Source: Arthrobacter yangruifuii
GTDB taxonomy: Bacteria > Actinomycetota > Actinomycetes > Actinomycetales > Micrococcaceae
NCBI RefSeq assembly: GCF_009192775.1
Contig: NZ_VTFX01000005.1
Location: 727,090 to 791,089, forward strand
Direction: 5' to 3'
DNA: 64,000 nt
Shown here piece after piece: positions 9,367 to 18,539 of the stretch. The position numbers and the translations under genes are program-made. The notes under the pieces were generated by a model, which worked only from the letters and a program-made list of their open reading frames with translations, did no database searches and was not told the DNA's origin. The first letter of the stretch is position 1. The number at the start of each line of letters is the position of its first letter.

Positions 9367-9516
9367 CCGTTAGAGCCCTGCCGGAGGTCCTTTCCGGACG
9401 GGGGCAGCGCCGGCGTCCCGGAGGGTTCCCCGGCCGGTCCCGTCCGGTGCGGCTGCCTTTTCCCCGGAATGCGGCACCGCCGATGGCCGGGAACACACTG
9501 CCCTGGAGTGATACGT

Positions 9517-10389
9517 ATGAATACCCCGCAGCAAGAAACCCTCGCGGAGCTGAAGCGCCGCCTCGCCGATATCGCAGCCGGAACGGCCGCCGCCGAAGCT
9601 GCCGCCCCCGACCAGGCCGTCCGCAGCGCCGGTAGCGGGGACGCCGCCGCGGGGCGGGCGAAGGCCGGTGCCGGCGCCAAGGCGTCACGCCGCAGGAGGA
9701 CCACCGCCAAGACACCGGATGCCTTCAAGGAGGACGGCTTTGGCGAGGAAGCCGCCGCCGACGAACCATGGCTGGACACCGGCGAGGGGGTATCCGGCCC
9801 CGGGAAGCGCGGCGGAAGGAAATCCGGCCGGCAACGGGGCCGGCAGGAGCCGCAGGATCCCGGCCAGGAGGCTGAGCCGCTTTCCCCCGAGGAAGCCTAC
9901 GCGGAGGCAAAGGCCATTGTCCTGCGCCAGCTCACTGCCTCGCCCAAGAGCCGCCGGCAACTTGAAACCAAGCTTGCGGAGCGGGAAATTCCACCCGATG
10001 CCGCAGCCGCTGTCCTCGACCGCTTCGAGGAAGTGCAGCTCGTGGATGATGCCGAGTTTGCCCGGCTGTGGGTCCGCAGCAGATCGCAGAGCAAGTCCCT
10101 GGCCCGCGGAGCGCTCCGGCGCGAGCTGACGGAAAAGGGGATTGCCCCGGACCTGGCCGCCGAGGCGCTGGAGCAGGTGAGCGCGGAGGATGAACTCGAG
10201 AGTGCCCGTGCCCTGGCCCGGAAAAAGCTGCAGGCCTCCGCGGATCTGTCTGACCGCAGCGTGCGTGACAAACAGACCCGCCGGCTGGTCGGGATGCTGG
10301 CGCGGAAGGGCTATTCGCCGTCGCTGGGGTTCCGGGTGGCCGCTGAGGTGATCGGCGAAATCCGGGACACCCGAAGCGATTCGGTCTAA
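9517..10389 (+). CDS. recX: Regulatory protein RecX, with long N-terminal extension
   Basis: Modulator that binds RecA filaments and limits their activity. The three-helix-repeat RecX core begins near residue 122 (SPEEAYAEAKAIVLRQL), continues with RRQLETKLAEREIP, DDAEFARLWVRSR and LARGALRRELTEKGI, and ends with DKQTRRLVGMLARKGYS. The first 120 residues are low-complexity, basic and Ala/Gly-rich, with an RRRR stretch near 58. The whole protein (290 aa) is much longer than the compact family members of about 150-180 aa. ATG 9517 was chosen because the sequence upstream, including the recA hairpin, is non-coding in character. Confidence 0.9.
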   Translation: MNTPQQETLAELKRRLADIAAGTAAAEAAAPDQAVRSAGSGDAAAGRAKAGAGAKASRRRRTTAKTPDAFKEDGFGEEAAADEPWLDTGEGVSGPGKRGGRKSGRQRGRQEPQDPGQEAEPLSPEEAYAEAKAIVLRQLTASPKSRRQLETKLAEREIPPDAAAAVLDRFEEVQLVDDAEFARLWVRSRSQSKSLARGALRRELTEKGIAPDLAAEALEQVSAEDELESARALARKKLQASADLSDRSVRDKQTRRLVGMLARKGYSPSLGFRVAAEVIGEIRDTRSDSV

Positions 10390-10495
10390 CCTCCTGCCCG
10401 GCAAGGCGCCCGGGAGTCCTTTTGCCGTGGTGTCCATCCGCCGCGCCGTATCGTATGCTGTGCCGACCATGTTAAAGATGAGGTTGGCGGGACAC

Positions 10496-11830
10496 ATGAT
10501 GCATTCAGCACGTCGATTCGCTCCGCTGAGGACACGATCGGCTCCTGTTTATGCTCTCGTCCTCAGCGGCGTACTTGCCTCAGCGGTACTCACCGCGGCG
10601 CCCGGCTCGGCCGCCGAGTCCTACCCTTCCTGGGACGACATCCAGCAGGCCAAGTCCTCGGAAACAGCCAAGGCTGCTGAAGCAGACAAGCTGGAGGGCC
10701 TGCTCACGGAGCTGCGCGAGGACGCCGGAACCCTCGGCGACGCCGCAGCGGACGCCACCAACCGCTACAACGCAGCCAGGGATGCGCTGGCGGCCAGTGA
10801 CAAAGAGCTTGCGTCGCTTGCCGCCCAGGGGGAAGCGGCCGAGGAGCATTCTGCGGAATTAATGCGGCAGGTTGCCGGGCTCGCGGCTCAAACCTATAAG
10901 TCCGGGGGTACGGGGTCGACCCTGATGCTGCTTGCGGCGGATGCCTCGGCGGATGAACTTCACGGTGTGGACCTGATGGACAGGGTGTCCTCACGGGCGG
11001 GGACCATGTACGCCGAGGCGGTGGCCTCGGAAAAGGTGGCTGCGGGGTTCAGCGACCAGGAACGACAGGCCAGGGATGCCCGCGCCGAACTCGCCGCCGA
11101 GGCAGAGCGGGCGCTGCGTGACGGCCAGGCAGCCGCCGAGGCGGCAGCCAAAGCGGTGCGGGACGAGGAGACCCGGAAATCCGTCCTGCTTGAGCAGCTG
11201 GCGGAGCTGCACGGCAGCACCGCCGCAGCCGAGGAAGCACGGCTACGCGGAATAGCCGCCGAAAAGGCGTTCGAAGAACAGGAAGCCGCCGCCAAACGCT
11301 CGGCAGCGAAGCGGCCGGAGCCGGCAGGCCGGCAGCCGGCGAGTTCACCGGGCGGTGATGCTCCGCCCACCGGAACCGTGCCGCCCGCATCGGACCCCGG
11401 ACCCGGACCTGCGCCTGCACCGGCGCCTGCGCCCGGACCCGCTCCGGCGCCCGGACCCGCTCCGGCTCCCGCCCCCGGTGCGCCGGCCCCGCCCACGGCA
11501 CCGTCACCCGTCCAGCCGGTGGATGATCCGGCCGGGGCGCAGAACTACGCCGCGGGACGGATGGGGGCCTTCGGCTGGAACACCAGCGAGTTCCGTTGCC
11601 TGGTGATCCTGTGGAACCACGAGTCCGGTTGGCTGACCAGCGCAGACAATCCCTACAGCGACGCGTACGGTATTCCGCAGTCCCTCCCGGGAAGCAACAT
11701 GTCCAGCCACGGTTCCGACTGGCTGACCAATTACCGGACCCAGATCAACTGGGGGCTGGACTACATCAAGTCCCGCTACGGGACACCGTGCGGCGCCTAC
11801 GGTTTCTGGCAGCGGAACAACTGGTACTAA
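10496..11830 (+). CDS. Secreted coiled-coil protein with C-terminal APF/transglycosylase-like domain
   Basis: Cell-wall protein of about 444 aa. Residues 1-41 form a Sec signal peptide (YALVLSGVLASAVLTAAPGSA). Residues about 45-285 are Ala/Glu/Lys-rich coiled coil, resembling the regulatory coiled coils of NlpC/P60 peptidoglycan hydrolases. Residues 300-360 are a Pro-Gly-Ala linker with repeated PAPAPGP units. The last 85 residues carry LWNHESGWLTSADNPYSDAY (split), YGIPQSLPG and INWGLDYIKSRYG and end in NNWY. This fits the lytic-transglycosylase-like aggregation-promoting-factor domain, with the E of HESGW as the likely catalytic glutamate. The start may be ATG 10499. The next gene shares the domain. 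Confidence 0.8.
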   Translation: MMHSARRFAPLRTRSAPVYALVLSGVLASAVLTAAPGSAAESYPSWDDIQQAKSSETAKAAEADKLEGLLTELREDAGTLGDAAADATNRYNAARDALAASDKELASLAAQGEAAEEHSAELMRQVAGLAAQTYKSGGTGSTLMLLAADASADELHGVDLMDRVSSRAGTMYAEAVASEKVAAGFSDQERQARDARAELAAEAERALRDGQAAAEAAAKAVRDEETRKSVLLEQLAELHGSTAAAEEARLRGIAAEKAFEEQEAAAKRSAAKRPEPAGRQPASSPGGDAPPTGTVPPASDPGPGPAPAPAPAPGPAPAPGPAPAPAPGAPAPPTAPSPVQPVDDPAGAQNYAAGRMGAFGWNTSEFRCLVILWNHESGWLTSADNPYSDAYGIPQSLPGSNMSSHGSDWLTNYRTQINWGLDYIKSRYGTPCGAYGFWQRNNWY

Positions 11831-11923
11831 ACCCCGTACCAGCACCACGCAGGGGGCGAAACGTCAATATCGGCGTTACCATTTTGTGACTTTTGCGGGA
11901 ATCTCCGATATCGTCCTGCGTTT

Positions 11924-12661
11924 GTGAGTTCACCTAACTTTTCCCGCCGCGACCTGACCCGCATCCGACGAGCCCGGCGACGCCGTCGCCGGCTTCATCT
12001 GGGGGCCGCAACGGCCGTGGGCTCCCTTGCCTTAGCCGGCATCTCCGGTGCTTCACTGGGGACGGCGGGAGCCACCCTGCGTGCCACTGCCGGCATCCAG
12101 CTGGTAAACCTTGCCGATCCTGTCCTGGCCGGATACGACTCTGAAATACCGGCACCCGGGCGGGAGGGCGTTTCCACCCCTGCCTCGGCCGAGCCCCCGG
12201 CCGCGGCCGGTGCGGTGGTGGAGCCCGGCGCGGTGGAGGCGGCCGAGCGGCAGCAGCAGGCAGCGGAGGCGGCCCAGCGGCAGCAGCAGGCAGCGGAGGC
12301 GGCCGCGCGGCAGCAGGCTGCGGAGGAAGCGGCACGTGCCGCGGTGCCCGTGGACGATCCCGCGGCAGCCCGGGCCTTCGCTGCTTCCGCCCTGCCCGCC
12401 CGCGGATGGGAGGCCGCCGAGCTGACCTGCCTGGACAAGCTCTGGACCAAGGAATCGGAATGGCTGACCAGCGCCGTCAATCCCTCGAGCGGTGCCTACG
12501 GAATCGCCCAGTCTCTGCCGGCCGAGAAGATGGCCGCTGCCGGGGACGATTGGAAGGTCAGCTATTCCACGCAGATCACCTGGGGGCTGGATTACATTGC
12601 CTCGCGTTACGGCAGCCCCTGCAGTGCGTTGAATTTCCACTATGCCAATAACTGGTACTAA
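11924..12661 (+). CDS. Secreted protein with C-terminal APF/transglycosylase-like domain
   Basis: 245-aa paralogue of the preceding protein. A very basic start (RRARRRRRR, residues 16-24) is followed by a hydrophobic stretch to about residue 50, giving a long signal peptide. The middle is Gln/Ala/Glu-rich with three 10-residue repeats ([10 protein letters not shown] type, residues 105-135). The C-terminal domain has [20 protein letters not shown] (split), [25 protein letters not shown] and the same NNWY end. The conserved Glu of KESEW is present. GTG 11924 is the only start before the signal peptide. The tandem pair probably remodels peptidoglycan; substrate details cannot be seen. Confidence 0.8.
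   Translation: MSSPNFSRRDLTRIRRARRRRRRLHLGAATAVGSLALAGISGASLGTAGATLRATAGIQLVNLADPVLAGYDSEIPAPGREGVSTPASAEPPAAAGAVVEPGAVEAAERQQQAAEAAQRQQQAAEAAARQQAAEEAARAAVPVDDPAAARAFAASALPARGWEAAELTCLDKLWTKESEWLTSAVNPSSGAYGIAQSLPAEKMAAAGDDWKVSYSTQITWGLDYIASRYGSPCSALNFHYANNWY
12236..12322 (+). repeat. 30-bp in-frame tandem repeat
   Basis: Three consecutive units begin at 12236, 12266 and 12296, each starting GAGGCGGCC and continuing with a CGG-CAGCAG core. The third unit is shortened to 27 bp before it diverges. They encode the Gln/Ala-rich linker of the secreted protein. Confidence 0.85.
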
Positions 12662-12717
12662 ATAAGTGCACTGCGGGACATGCCGGACCGCCCCGCAGAT
12701 GGACGTACCCTAGGAGG

Positions 12718-14238
12718 GTGAGTCTGACTGTTACCTCTCCTGCCCCCGCCGCCGCTGCTGCCCAGCCCCGCACCTACGAGGTCCGCACCTTCGGCTGCCA
12801 GATGAATGTGCATGATTCCGAGCGTATTTCCGGGCTGCTCGAAGGTGCCGGCTATGTCCCGTCCGACGGCGGGCAGCCGGACCTGGTGGTGTTCAATACG
12901 TGCGCGGTCCGCGAAAACGCGGATAACAAGCTGTACGGCAACCTCGGCCTCCTGGCTCCGGTCAAGGAAGAGCGCCCCGGGATGCAGATCGCCGTCGGCG
13001 GCTGCCTGGCCCAGAAGGACCGCGAGACCATCCTGCGCAAGGCACCCTGGGTGGACGCCGTCTTCGGCACCCACAACATCGGTTCCCTGCCTGCCTTGCT
13101 GGAACGGGCGCGGCACAATGCCAAGGCGGAGCTGGAAATCCTCGAGTCCCTCGACGTCTTCCCTTCCACCCTGCCCACCAAGCGTGACTCGGTGTACTCC
13201 GGATGGGTCTCCATCTCCGTAGGCTGCAACAACACCTGCACCTTCTGTATTGTCCCGTCGCTGCGCGGCAAGGAACGCGACCGCCGGCCGGGGGAGATCC
13301 TGGCTGAAATCTCCGCCCTGGTGAACGACGGCGCCATCGAGGTCACGCTGCTGGGCCAGAACGTGAACTCCTACGGGGTGGAATTCGGCGACCGCGGAGC
13401 CTTCGCGAAACTGCTGCGCGCCTGCGGGGAGATCGAGGGCCTGGAACGGGTCCGGTTCACCAGCCCGCACCCGGCGGCCTTCACGGACGACGTCATCGAA
13501 GCCATGGCCGAAACGCCCAATGTCATGCCCCAGTTGCACATGCCGCTGCAGTCCGGCTCGGATAAGGTCCTCAAGGACATGCGCCGCTCCTACCGCTCCA
13601 AGAAGTTCCTCGGGATCCTGGACCGGGTCCGGGAACGGATGCCGCATGCGGCCATCTCCACCGACATCATCGTCGGTTTCCCGGGCGAAACGGAAGAGGA
13701 CTTCGCCGCCACGCTCGACGTCGTGGAGCAGGCCCGCTTCGCCACGGCCTTTACCTTCCAATACTCCAAGCGTCCCGGCACCCCGGCCGCCGAGCTGCCC
13801 GACCAGCTGCCGAAAGCGGTGGTCCAGGAACGCTTTGAACGGCTCACCGCCCTGCAGGACCGGATCGCGGCCGAGGAAAACGCCAAGCAGGTGGGCACCA
13901 CCGTGGAGCTGATGGTCACGGCGGCATCGGGCCGCAAGTCCGGGGAGACGGGGCGTCTCTCCGGCCGCGCACGGGACCAGCGGCTGGTGCACTTCTCGGT
14001 GCCCGACGGCGCACCCGTCCCGCGCCCGGGGGACCTGGTGACCGTGCCGGTGACGGCCGCCGCAGCCTTCCACCTGATCTCCGATCCGGCCACGGCCGCC
14101 GACTACTCGCTGCGCCGGTCCCGGGCCGGTGACGCCTGGGACCGGTCGCAGGCCGAATCCTGCGGTGTGCCCGCCGGACCGGCCGGCACCCGTACGGGTG
14201 TGTCCCTGGGTATGCCGGCCCTTCCGCCGCGTTCCTGA
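12718..14238 (+). CDS. miaB: tRNA-2-methylthio-N6-dimethylallyladenosine synthase (MiaB)
   Basis: Radical-SAM methylthiotransferase that modifies A37 of tRNAs reading UNN codons, after MiaA. 506 aa. The N-terminal UPF0004 domain has the auxiliary-cluster cysteines in [15 protein letters not shown] and GGCLAQ. The radical SAM motif is CNNTCTFC near residue 170, and a TRAM domain (VGTTVELMV) begins near 395. A 40-residue tail after TRAM is unusual. TACCCT at 12706-12711 ends 6 bp before GTG 12718; the AGGAGG touches the start codon and is too close to act as a ribosome site, so a leaderless start is likely. miaA follows after 3 bp. Confidence 0.95.
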   Translation: MSLTVTSPAPAAAAAQPRTYEVRTFGCQMNVHDSERISGLLEGAGYVPSDGGQPDLVVFNTCAVRENADNKLYGNLGLLAPVKEERPGMQIAVGGCLAQKDRETILRKAPWVDAVFGTHNIGSLPALLERARHNAKAELEILESLDVFPSTLPTKRDSVYSGWVSISVGCNNTCTFCIVPSLRGKERDRRPGEILAEISALVNDGAIEVTLLGQNVNSYGVEFGDRGAFAKLLRACGEIEGLERVRFTSPHPAAFTDDVIEAMAETPNVMPQLHMPLQSGSDKVLKDMRRSYRSKKFLGILDRVRERMPHAAISTDIIVGFPGETEEDFAATLDVVEQARFATAFTFQYSKRPGTPAAELPDQLPKAVVQERFERLTALQDRIAAEENAKQVGTTVELMVTAASGRKSGETGRLSGRARDQRLVHFSVPDGAPVPRPGDLVTVPVTAAAAFHLISDPATAADYSLRRSRAGDAWDRSQAESCGVPAGPAGTRTGVSLGMPALPPRS

Positions 14239-14241
14239 CCG

Positions 14242-15237
14242 GTGGTGGCTACCCCGAACAGCTCCGCAGGCTCTGCCGCGGAGTTCCTCTCCGGCACCGG
14301 CAGCGCGCCGGCGGCTGACCTTCCGGTGATCGCCGTCGTCGGGCCCACCGGCTCCGGCAAGTCCGACCTTGGCGTGGCCATGGCCATGGAACTCGGCGGC
14401 GAGGTGATCAACGCCGATTCCATGCAGTTTTACCGTGGCATGGATATCGGTACGGCCAAGATTCCCGTGGCGGAACGCCGCGGCGTTCCGCACCACCTGC
14501 TGGACATCCTGGACGTCACCGACGAAGCCAGCGTTTCGGCGTTCCAAAGCTCCGCGCGGACACTCATCGAAGAGATCCGCGGGCGGGGCAGATACCCCAT
14601 CCTGGTGGGAGGCTCCGGCCTGTATATCCGCGCCGCACTGGATGTCCTGGAGTTCCCGGGAACCGATCCTGCGGTGCGTGCCCGCCTCGAAGCCGAGCTG
14701 GCGGCGCAGGGCCTGCCCGTCCTGCAGGCCCGGCTGCAGGATGCCGATCCGGTCTCGGCCGGTCGGATTTCGGATGCGCGGCGCGTAGTGCGTGCCCTGG
14801 AAGTCATCGAGCTCACCGGACGCCGCTTCAGTTCCTTCATGCCGGTGCGCCAGTACGTCACGCCGGCTGTGCAGATCGGCCTGAGCGTGGAGCGGCCCGT
14901 CCTGCATGACAGGCTGGCCCGCCGCGTGGATGCCATGGTGGCACAGGGGCTGCTGGAGGAAGTCCGGCGTCTGGAGGCCGCCGGACTGCGGACCGGCCGG
15001 ACCGCGTCCCGCGCCCTCGGTTACGCCCAGTTCCTGGCCGTTCTGGACGGGAAATCCTCCGTGGCGGAGGCAGCTGAGGCGACCGTGGTGGCCACCCGCC
15101 AGTTTGCCCGCCGCCAGCTGACCTGGTTCCGCGCAGATCCCCGGATCACCTGGCTCGAGCACAACGATCCGGATCTGCCCGCCCGGGCAGCGGAGGCCGT
15201 CCGCCGGGCCGGTCCGGCCGGTATCCTTGAGGGGTGA
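14242..15237 (+). CDS. miaA: tRNA dimethylallyltransferase (MiaA)
   Basis: Adds the dimethylallyl group to A37 of tRNA, providing the substrate for MiaB. 331 aa. The P-loop is [13 protein letters not shown] near residue 33; then [18 protein letters not shown] (D-S-x-Q-x-Y motif), PHHLLDI, and [12 protein letters not shown] for the prenyl-donor pocket. The C-terminal half has [12 protein letters not shown] and a final [10 protein letters not shown]. The first 25 residues are extra relative to short homologues. Two GTG codons (14242, 14245) can serve as start. The stop TGA overlaps the dapF GTG. Confidence 0.95.
   Translation: MVATPNSSAGSAAEFLSGTGSAPAADLPVIAVVGPTGSGKSDLGVAMAMELGGEVINADSMQFYRGMDIGTAKIPVAERRGVPHHLLDILDVTDEASVSAFQSSARTLIEEIRGRGRYPILVGGSGLYIRAALDVLEFPGTDPAVRARLEAELAAQGLPVLQARLQDADPVSAGRISDARRVVRALEVIELTGRRFSSFMPVRQYVTPAVQIGLSVERPVLHDRLARRVDAMVAQGLLEEVRRLEAAGLRTGRTASRALGYAQFLAVLDGKSSVAEAAEATVVATRQFARRQLTWFRADPRITWLEHNDPDLPARAAEAVRRAGPAGILEG
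15222..15227 (+). promoter_or_regulatory. -10 box of a probable internal leaderless promoter for dapF
   Basis: TATCCT within the end of miaA is followed by exactly 6 bp and then GTG 15234. It suggests dapF can be transcribed separately from miaBA. Confidence 0.5.
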
Positions 15238-16193
15238 CTTCCACTCCTGCCGCTTCCGCCGCCACCCTGTCCGCCTCCGGCCTGCCCGCTGCCCTTGCCG
15301 GGCTTCCCTTCGCGAAGGGGCACGGCACCGGCAACGACTTTGTGCTGGTGGCTGATCCCGCCGGCACGCGGAACCTGGCCGCCGCGGACGTGGCGGCAAT
15401 CTGTGACCGGCACCGTGGGGTGGGCGCGGACGGCCTCATCCGCGCCGTCCGCTCCGAACACGTTCCCGAAGGACGGGTGCTGCTTGAGGGCGCCCCTGAA
15501 GCGCAGTGGTTTATGGACTACCGGAACTCGGACGGCAGCGTCTCGGAAATGTGTGGAAACGGAGTGCGCGTTTTTGTGCACTTCCTGCTGGAGGAGGGCC
15601 TGGCGGACCTGGCGGAGGGCGGCAGCCTGGTGATCGGGACCCGGGCCGGGCTCAAGACCGTGACCCGCACGGCCGGCGGCTACGCGGTGGATATGGGTCC
15701 CTGGGAGTTCATTTACCCCGACCATGCAGCCGCCAAATCCATGGATACCGTGGTGAACGCGGACGGCCTGGAAGTTCCCCGCCCGGGACTGTCCATTAAT
15801 ATGGGCAACCCGCACACCGTCGTTGCCCTCGCCGAACTGTCCGAGCTGGCCGCAACCAACCTGACCCAGCCCCCGTCCGTGCAGCCCGACCCGGAGAACG
15901 GAACCAACGTGGAATTCGTGGTTCCGGCCGAGCCGCTCGTGGAGGACGGAGTGGGGCTGGTGAGCATGCGCGTCCACGAGCGCGGAGTGGGCGAAACCCT
16001 CTCCTGCGGCACGGGCGCCTGCGCCGCAGCCGCCGCCACCCGGTTCTGGGCCGGAGCCGAAGCGCCGGATAACTGGGCCGTGACCGTCCCGGGCGGCGTC
16101 GTCGGCGTCCGTTTCCTTACCGGACCGGACGGCCGCGAGCACGTGGAGCTGAGCGGCCCGGCCGTTCTCGTGGCCCGCGGAACCCTGCTCTAG
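15234..16193 (+). CDS. dapF: Diaminopimelate epimerase
   Basis: Converts LL- to meso-diaminopimelate for lysine and peptidoglycan. 319 aa. Both catalytic cysteines are visible: MCGNGVRVF (first Cys, near residue 106) and LSCGTGACA (second, near 258). The N-terminal half has [10 protein letters not shown] and the C-terminal half MGNPHTVV and [13 protein letters not shown], as expected for the pseudo-symmetric fold. The GTG start overlaps the miaA stop. The gene ends converging with the methyltransferase, the two stop codons overlapping by 2 bp (shared bases 16191-16192). Confidence 0.95.
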   Translation: MTSTPAASAATLSASGLPAALAGLPFAKGHGTGNDFVLVADPAGTRNLAAADVAAICDRHRGVGADGLIRAVRSEHVPEGRVLLEGAPEAQWFMDYRNSDGSVSEMCGNGVRVFVHFLLEEGLADLAEGGSLVIGTRAGLKTVTRTAGGYAVDMGPWEFIYPDHAAAKSMDTVVNADGLEVPRPGLSINMGNPHTVVALAELSELAATNLTQPPSVQPDPENGTNVEFVVPAEPLVEDGVGLVSMRVHERGVGETLSCGTGACAAAAATRFWAGAEAPDNWAVTVPGGVVGVRFLTGPDGREHVELSGPAVLVARGTLL

Positions 16194-16801
16194 GCGCTGC
16201 GTTCCACTTTCAGGATCCGGAAGGACTTGGCCGTGCTGTGGCGGGAGACGGCGAAGCCGGACGGCAGGTTCTCGGCCAGCCAGCGCTGCAGCGAGTCCGA
16301 ACCCAGGTTCTTCTGCACCACCAGCCAGGCCGTGCCGCCCGGTGCCAGGCGGGGCAGCCAAAGCAGCAGCAGGTCATGCAGCTCGTCCTTCCCGATCCGG
16401 ATGGGCGGATTGGACCAGATGGTGTCGAACCGGACATCCGGATCCAGGTCCCCGGGCAGGACGGCCGTGACATTCCCGCATCCGAGCGCCGCCGCGTTGT
16501 CCCGGGTCAGACCCAGACTGCGTTCATTGACGTCGACGGCGTAGACCCGCGCGGCCGGGGACTTCAGGGCCAGGGTCAGCGCGATGGGACCCCAGCCGCA
16601 GCCGATGTCCAGCAGGTTGCCCGTCGCAGGAGGGGAGGGGACCTCGTCCAGGAGGACGGCCGTACCCTTGTCGAGCCCGTCCGGGCTGAAGATCCCGCCC
16701 GCGGTCTGAAGCGTGCGCGGTGCCCCGTTCAGGGTCACATGCAGGGGCCGGCGGACCTCGGGTCCGGACGGTGTGGAGGAGAAGTAGTGGTCTGAACCCA
16801 T
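16190..16801 (-). CDS. Class I SAM methyltransferase, RsmC-like (16S rRNA G1207 type)
   Basis: 203-aa protein of the small RsmC/RlmG family. LLDIGCGWGPIALTLAL is the SAM-binding motif I, VDVNERSLGL motif II, and WSNPPIRIGK the NPPF-type catalytic motif of N2-guanine methyltransferases. The IFSPDGLDKGTAVLL segment before motif I is typical of RsmC. Translation could start further upstream in this frame, but the MGSDHYFSS start fits the family length; a TAATCT box lies 8 bp before it. The precise rRNA target is inferred from family only. Confidence 0.85.
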   Translation of the reverse strand: MGSDHYFSSTPSGPEVRRPLHVTLNGAPRTLQTAGGIFSPDGLDKGTAVLLDEVPSPPATGNLLDIGCGWGPIALTLALKSPAARVYAVDVNERSLGLTRDNAAALGCGNVTAVLPGDLDPDVRFDTIWSNPPIRIGKDELHDLLLLWLPRLAPGGTAWLVVQKNLGSDSLQRWLAENLPSGFAVSRHSTAKSFRILKVERSA

Positions 16802-16967
16802 AACAGTCCAGATTAGTCGCTCGGGGGTCCCGGGAAGGAATTTCCGGCGGGCCGAGGGGGTTGTAGAAGTCGGCGGGCAGAGCAGGCAACCGTTGCGGAG
16901 AACCAGTATTCCCCATAGTTTGTCAGTGCACTGGCCTACCATAGAAGTACGCCCCACTAAGGAGATT

Positions 16968-18539
16968 ATGACCATCAACAACTCCCGCGCCATGGATTCT
17001 GCGGACAGTTCCACGCCGGAGCTGAGCCCCTCGGACATTCAAGGGGTCATCGACAGGATCCTCGCCAAAGACAGCGCGGTTGAAACCGCGTCCGCCGCTG
17101 CCCGAGATTCCACCCGCGGGCGTGCCTTGGCACTATCGGACGCCGGGACGGAGCATTCCGTCCACGACGGCGAGCAGCAGGACCTGGCCGAACGCCGCGC
17201 ACTGCGCCGCGTCGCCGGCCTCTCCACGGAACTCGAGGACGTCACCGAAGTCGAATACCGCCAGCTGCGGCTCGAGCGGGTGGTCCTCGCCGGACTGTGG
17301 AGCGAAGGCACCGCCGCGGACGCTGAAAACTCGTTGAAGGAACTGGCAGCCCTGGCCGAAACCGCCGGATCGGAAGTCCTCGACGGAATCATCCAGCGCC
17401 GGCTGAAGCCCGATCCCGGCACGTTCCTCGGCTCCGGCAAGGCACAGGAACTCAAAGAGATCGTTATGGCCACCGGCGCGGACACGGTGATTGTGGACAG
17501 TGAGCTGGCACCTTCCCAGCGGCGCGGGCTCGAGGACATCGTCAAGGTCAAGGTCATCGACCGCACCGCCCTGATCCTGGACATCTTCGCCCAGCATGCC
17601 AAGTCCCGGGAGGGCAAGGCCCAGGTGGAACTGGCGCAGCTGGAATACCTGCTGCCGCGCCTGCGCGGCTGGGGTGAGTCCATGTCCCGCCAGGCCGGCG
17701 GCCAGGTGGGCAGTGCCAGCGCCGGCATGGGTTCGCGCGGTCCCGGTGAAACCAAGATCGAGCTGGACCGCCGGAAGATCCGCACCCGGATGGCGAAGCT
17801 GCGCCGCGAAATCGCCGGTATGAAGCCCGCACGCGAAACCAAGCGGGCCAACCGGCACCGCAACTCGGTGCCCTCGGTGGCCATTGCCGGCTACACCAAC
17901 GCCGGCAAGTCCTCGCTGCTGAACCGGCTCACAGACGCCGGGGTGCTGGTGGAGAACGCCCTGTTCGCCACCCTGGACCCCACCATCCGCAAGGCACAGA
18001 CCGAAGACGGCATCGGCTACACGCTGGCAGACACCGTCGGCTTTGTCCGCTCGCTGCCCACCCAGCTGGTGGAAGCGTTCCGCTCAACGCTGGAGGAAGT
18101 GGCCGACGCAGATCTGATCCTGCACGTGGTGGATGCCTCGCACCCGGACCCGGAGGGCCAGATCGCTGCCGTCCGCACCGTCCTGGCCGAGGTCGACGCC
18201 CGCAAGGTGCCGGAAATCATCGTGCTGAACAAGGCCGATGCCGCGGATCCGTTCGTTCTTGAACGGCTCCGCCAGCGCGAGTCCCGGCACGTGGTGGTTT
18301 CCGCCCGCACCGGCGAAGGCATCCCGGAGCTGCTGCAGGCCATTTCCGAGGGCATTCCGCGCCCCGGCGTGGACCTGGAACTGCTGGTGCCCTACGAGCG
18401 GGGCGAGGTTGTCTCCCGGCTGCACCAGCAGGATGCGGAAATCCTGTCCGTGGAGCATGTCGAGGACGGCACCCGGATGCACGTCAAGGTCCGTGAGGGG
18501 CTGGCTGCGGAGCTGGAGCCGTTCGTGACCCATGGGTAG
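16968..18539 (+). CDS. hflX: GTPase HflX
   Basis: Ribosome-associated GTPase that splits stalled or stress-inactivated ribosomes. 523 aa. An N-terminal extension of about 100 residues is followed by the HflX domain (DPGTFLGSGKAQEL, the glycine-rich LEYLLPRLRGWGE and GSRGPGETKIELDRR). The G domain has G1 GYTNAGKSSLLN near residue 305, G3 DTVGFVRSLP, and G4 NKAD. ATG 16968 is preceded by AAGGAG at 6 bp, so upstream in-frame codons were not used. The stop overlaps the start of the helicase gene, so the two are probably co-translated. Confidence 0.95.
   Translation: MTINNSRAMDSADSSTPELSPSDIQGVIDRILAKDSAVETASAAARDSTRGRALALSDAGTEHSVHDGEQQDLAERRALRRVAGLSTELEDVTEVEYRQLRLERVVLAGLWSEGTAADAENSLKELAALAETAGSEVLDGIIQRRLKPDPGTFLGSGKAQELKEIVMATGADTVIVDSELAPSQRRGLEDIVKVKVIDRTALILDIFAQHAKSREGKAQVELAQLEYLLPRLRGWGESMSRQAGGQVGSASAGMGSRGPGETKIELDRRKIRTRMAKLRREIAGMKPARETKRANRHRNSVPSVAIAGYTNAGKSSLLNRLTDAGVLVENALFATLDPTIRKAQTEDGIGYTLADTVGFVRSLPTQLVEAFRSTLEEVADADLILHVVDASHPDPEGQIAAVRTVLAEVDARKVPEIIVLNKADAADPFVLERLRQRESRHVVVSARTGEGIPELLQAISEGIPRPGVDLELLVPYERGEVVSRLHQQDAEILSVEHVEDGTRMHVKVREGLAAELEPFVTHG

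Noticed and set aside
12658..15399. 913-codon open frame on the minus strand opposite miaB-miaA
   Set aside because: Same effect: no recognisable motif, composition typical of antisense translation, and both plus-strand genes are intact.
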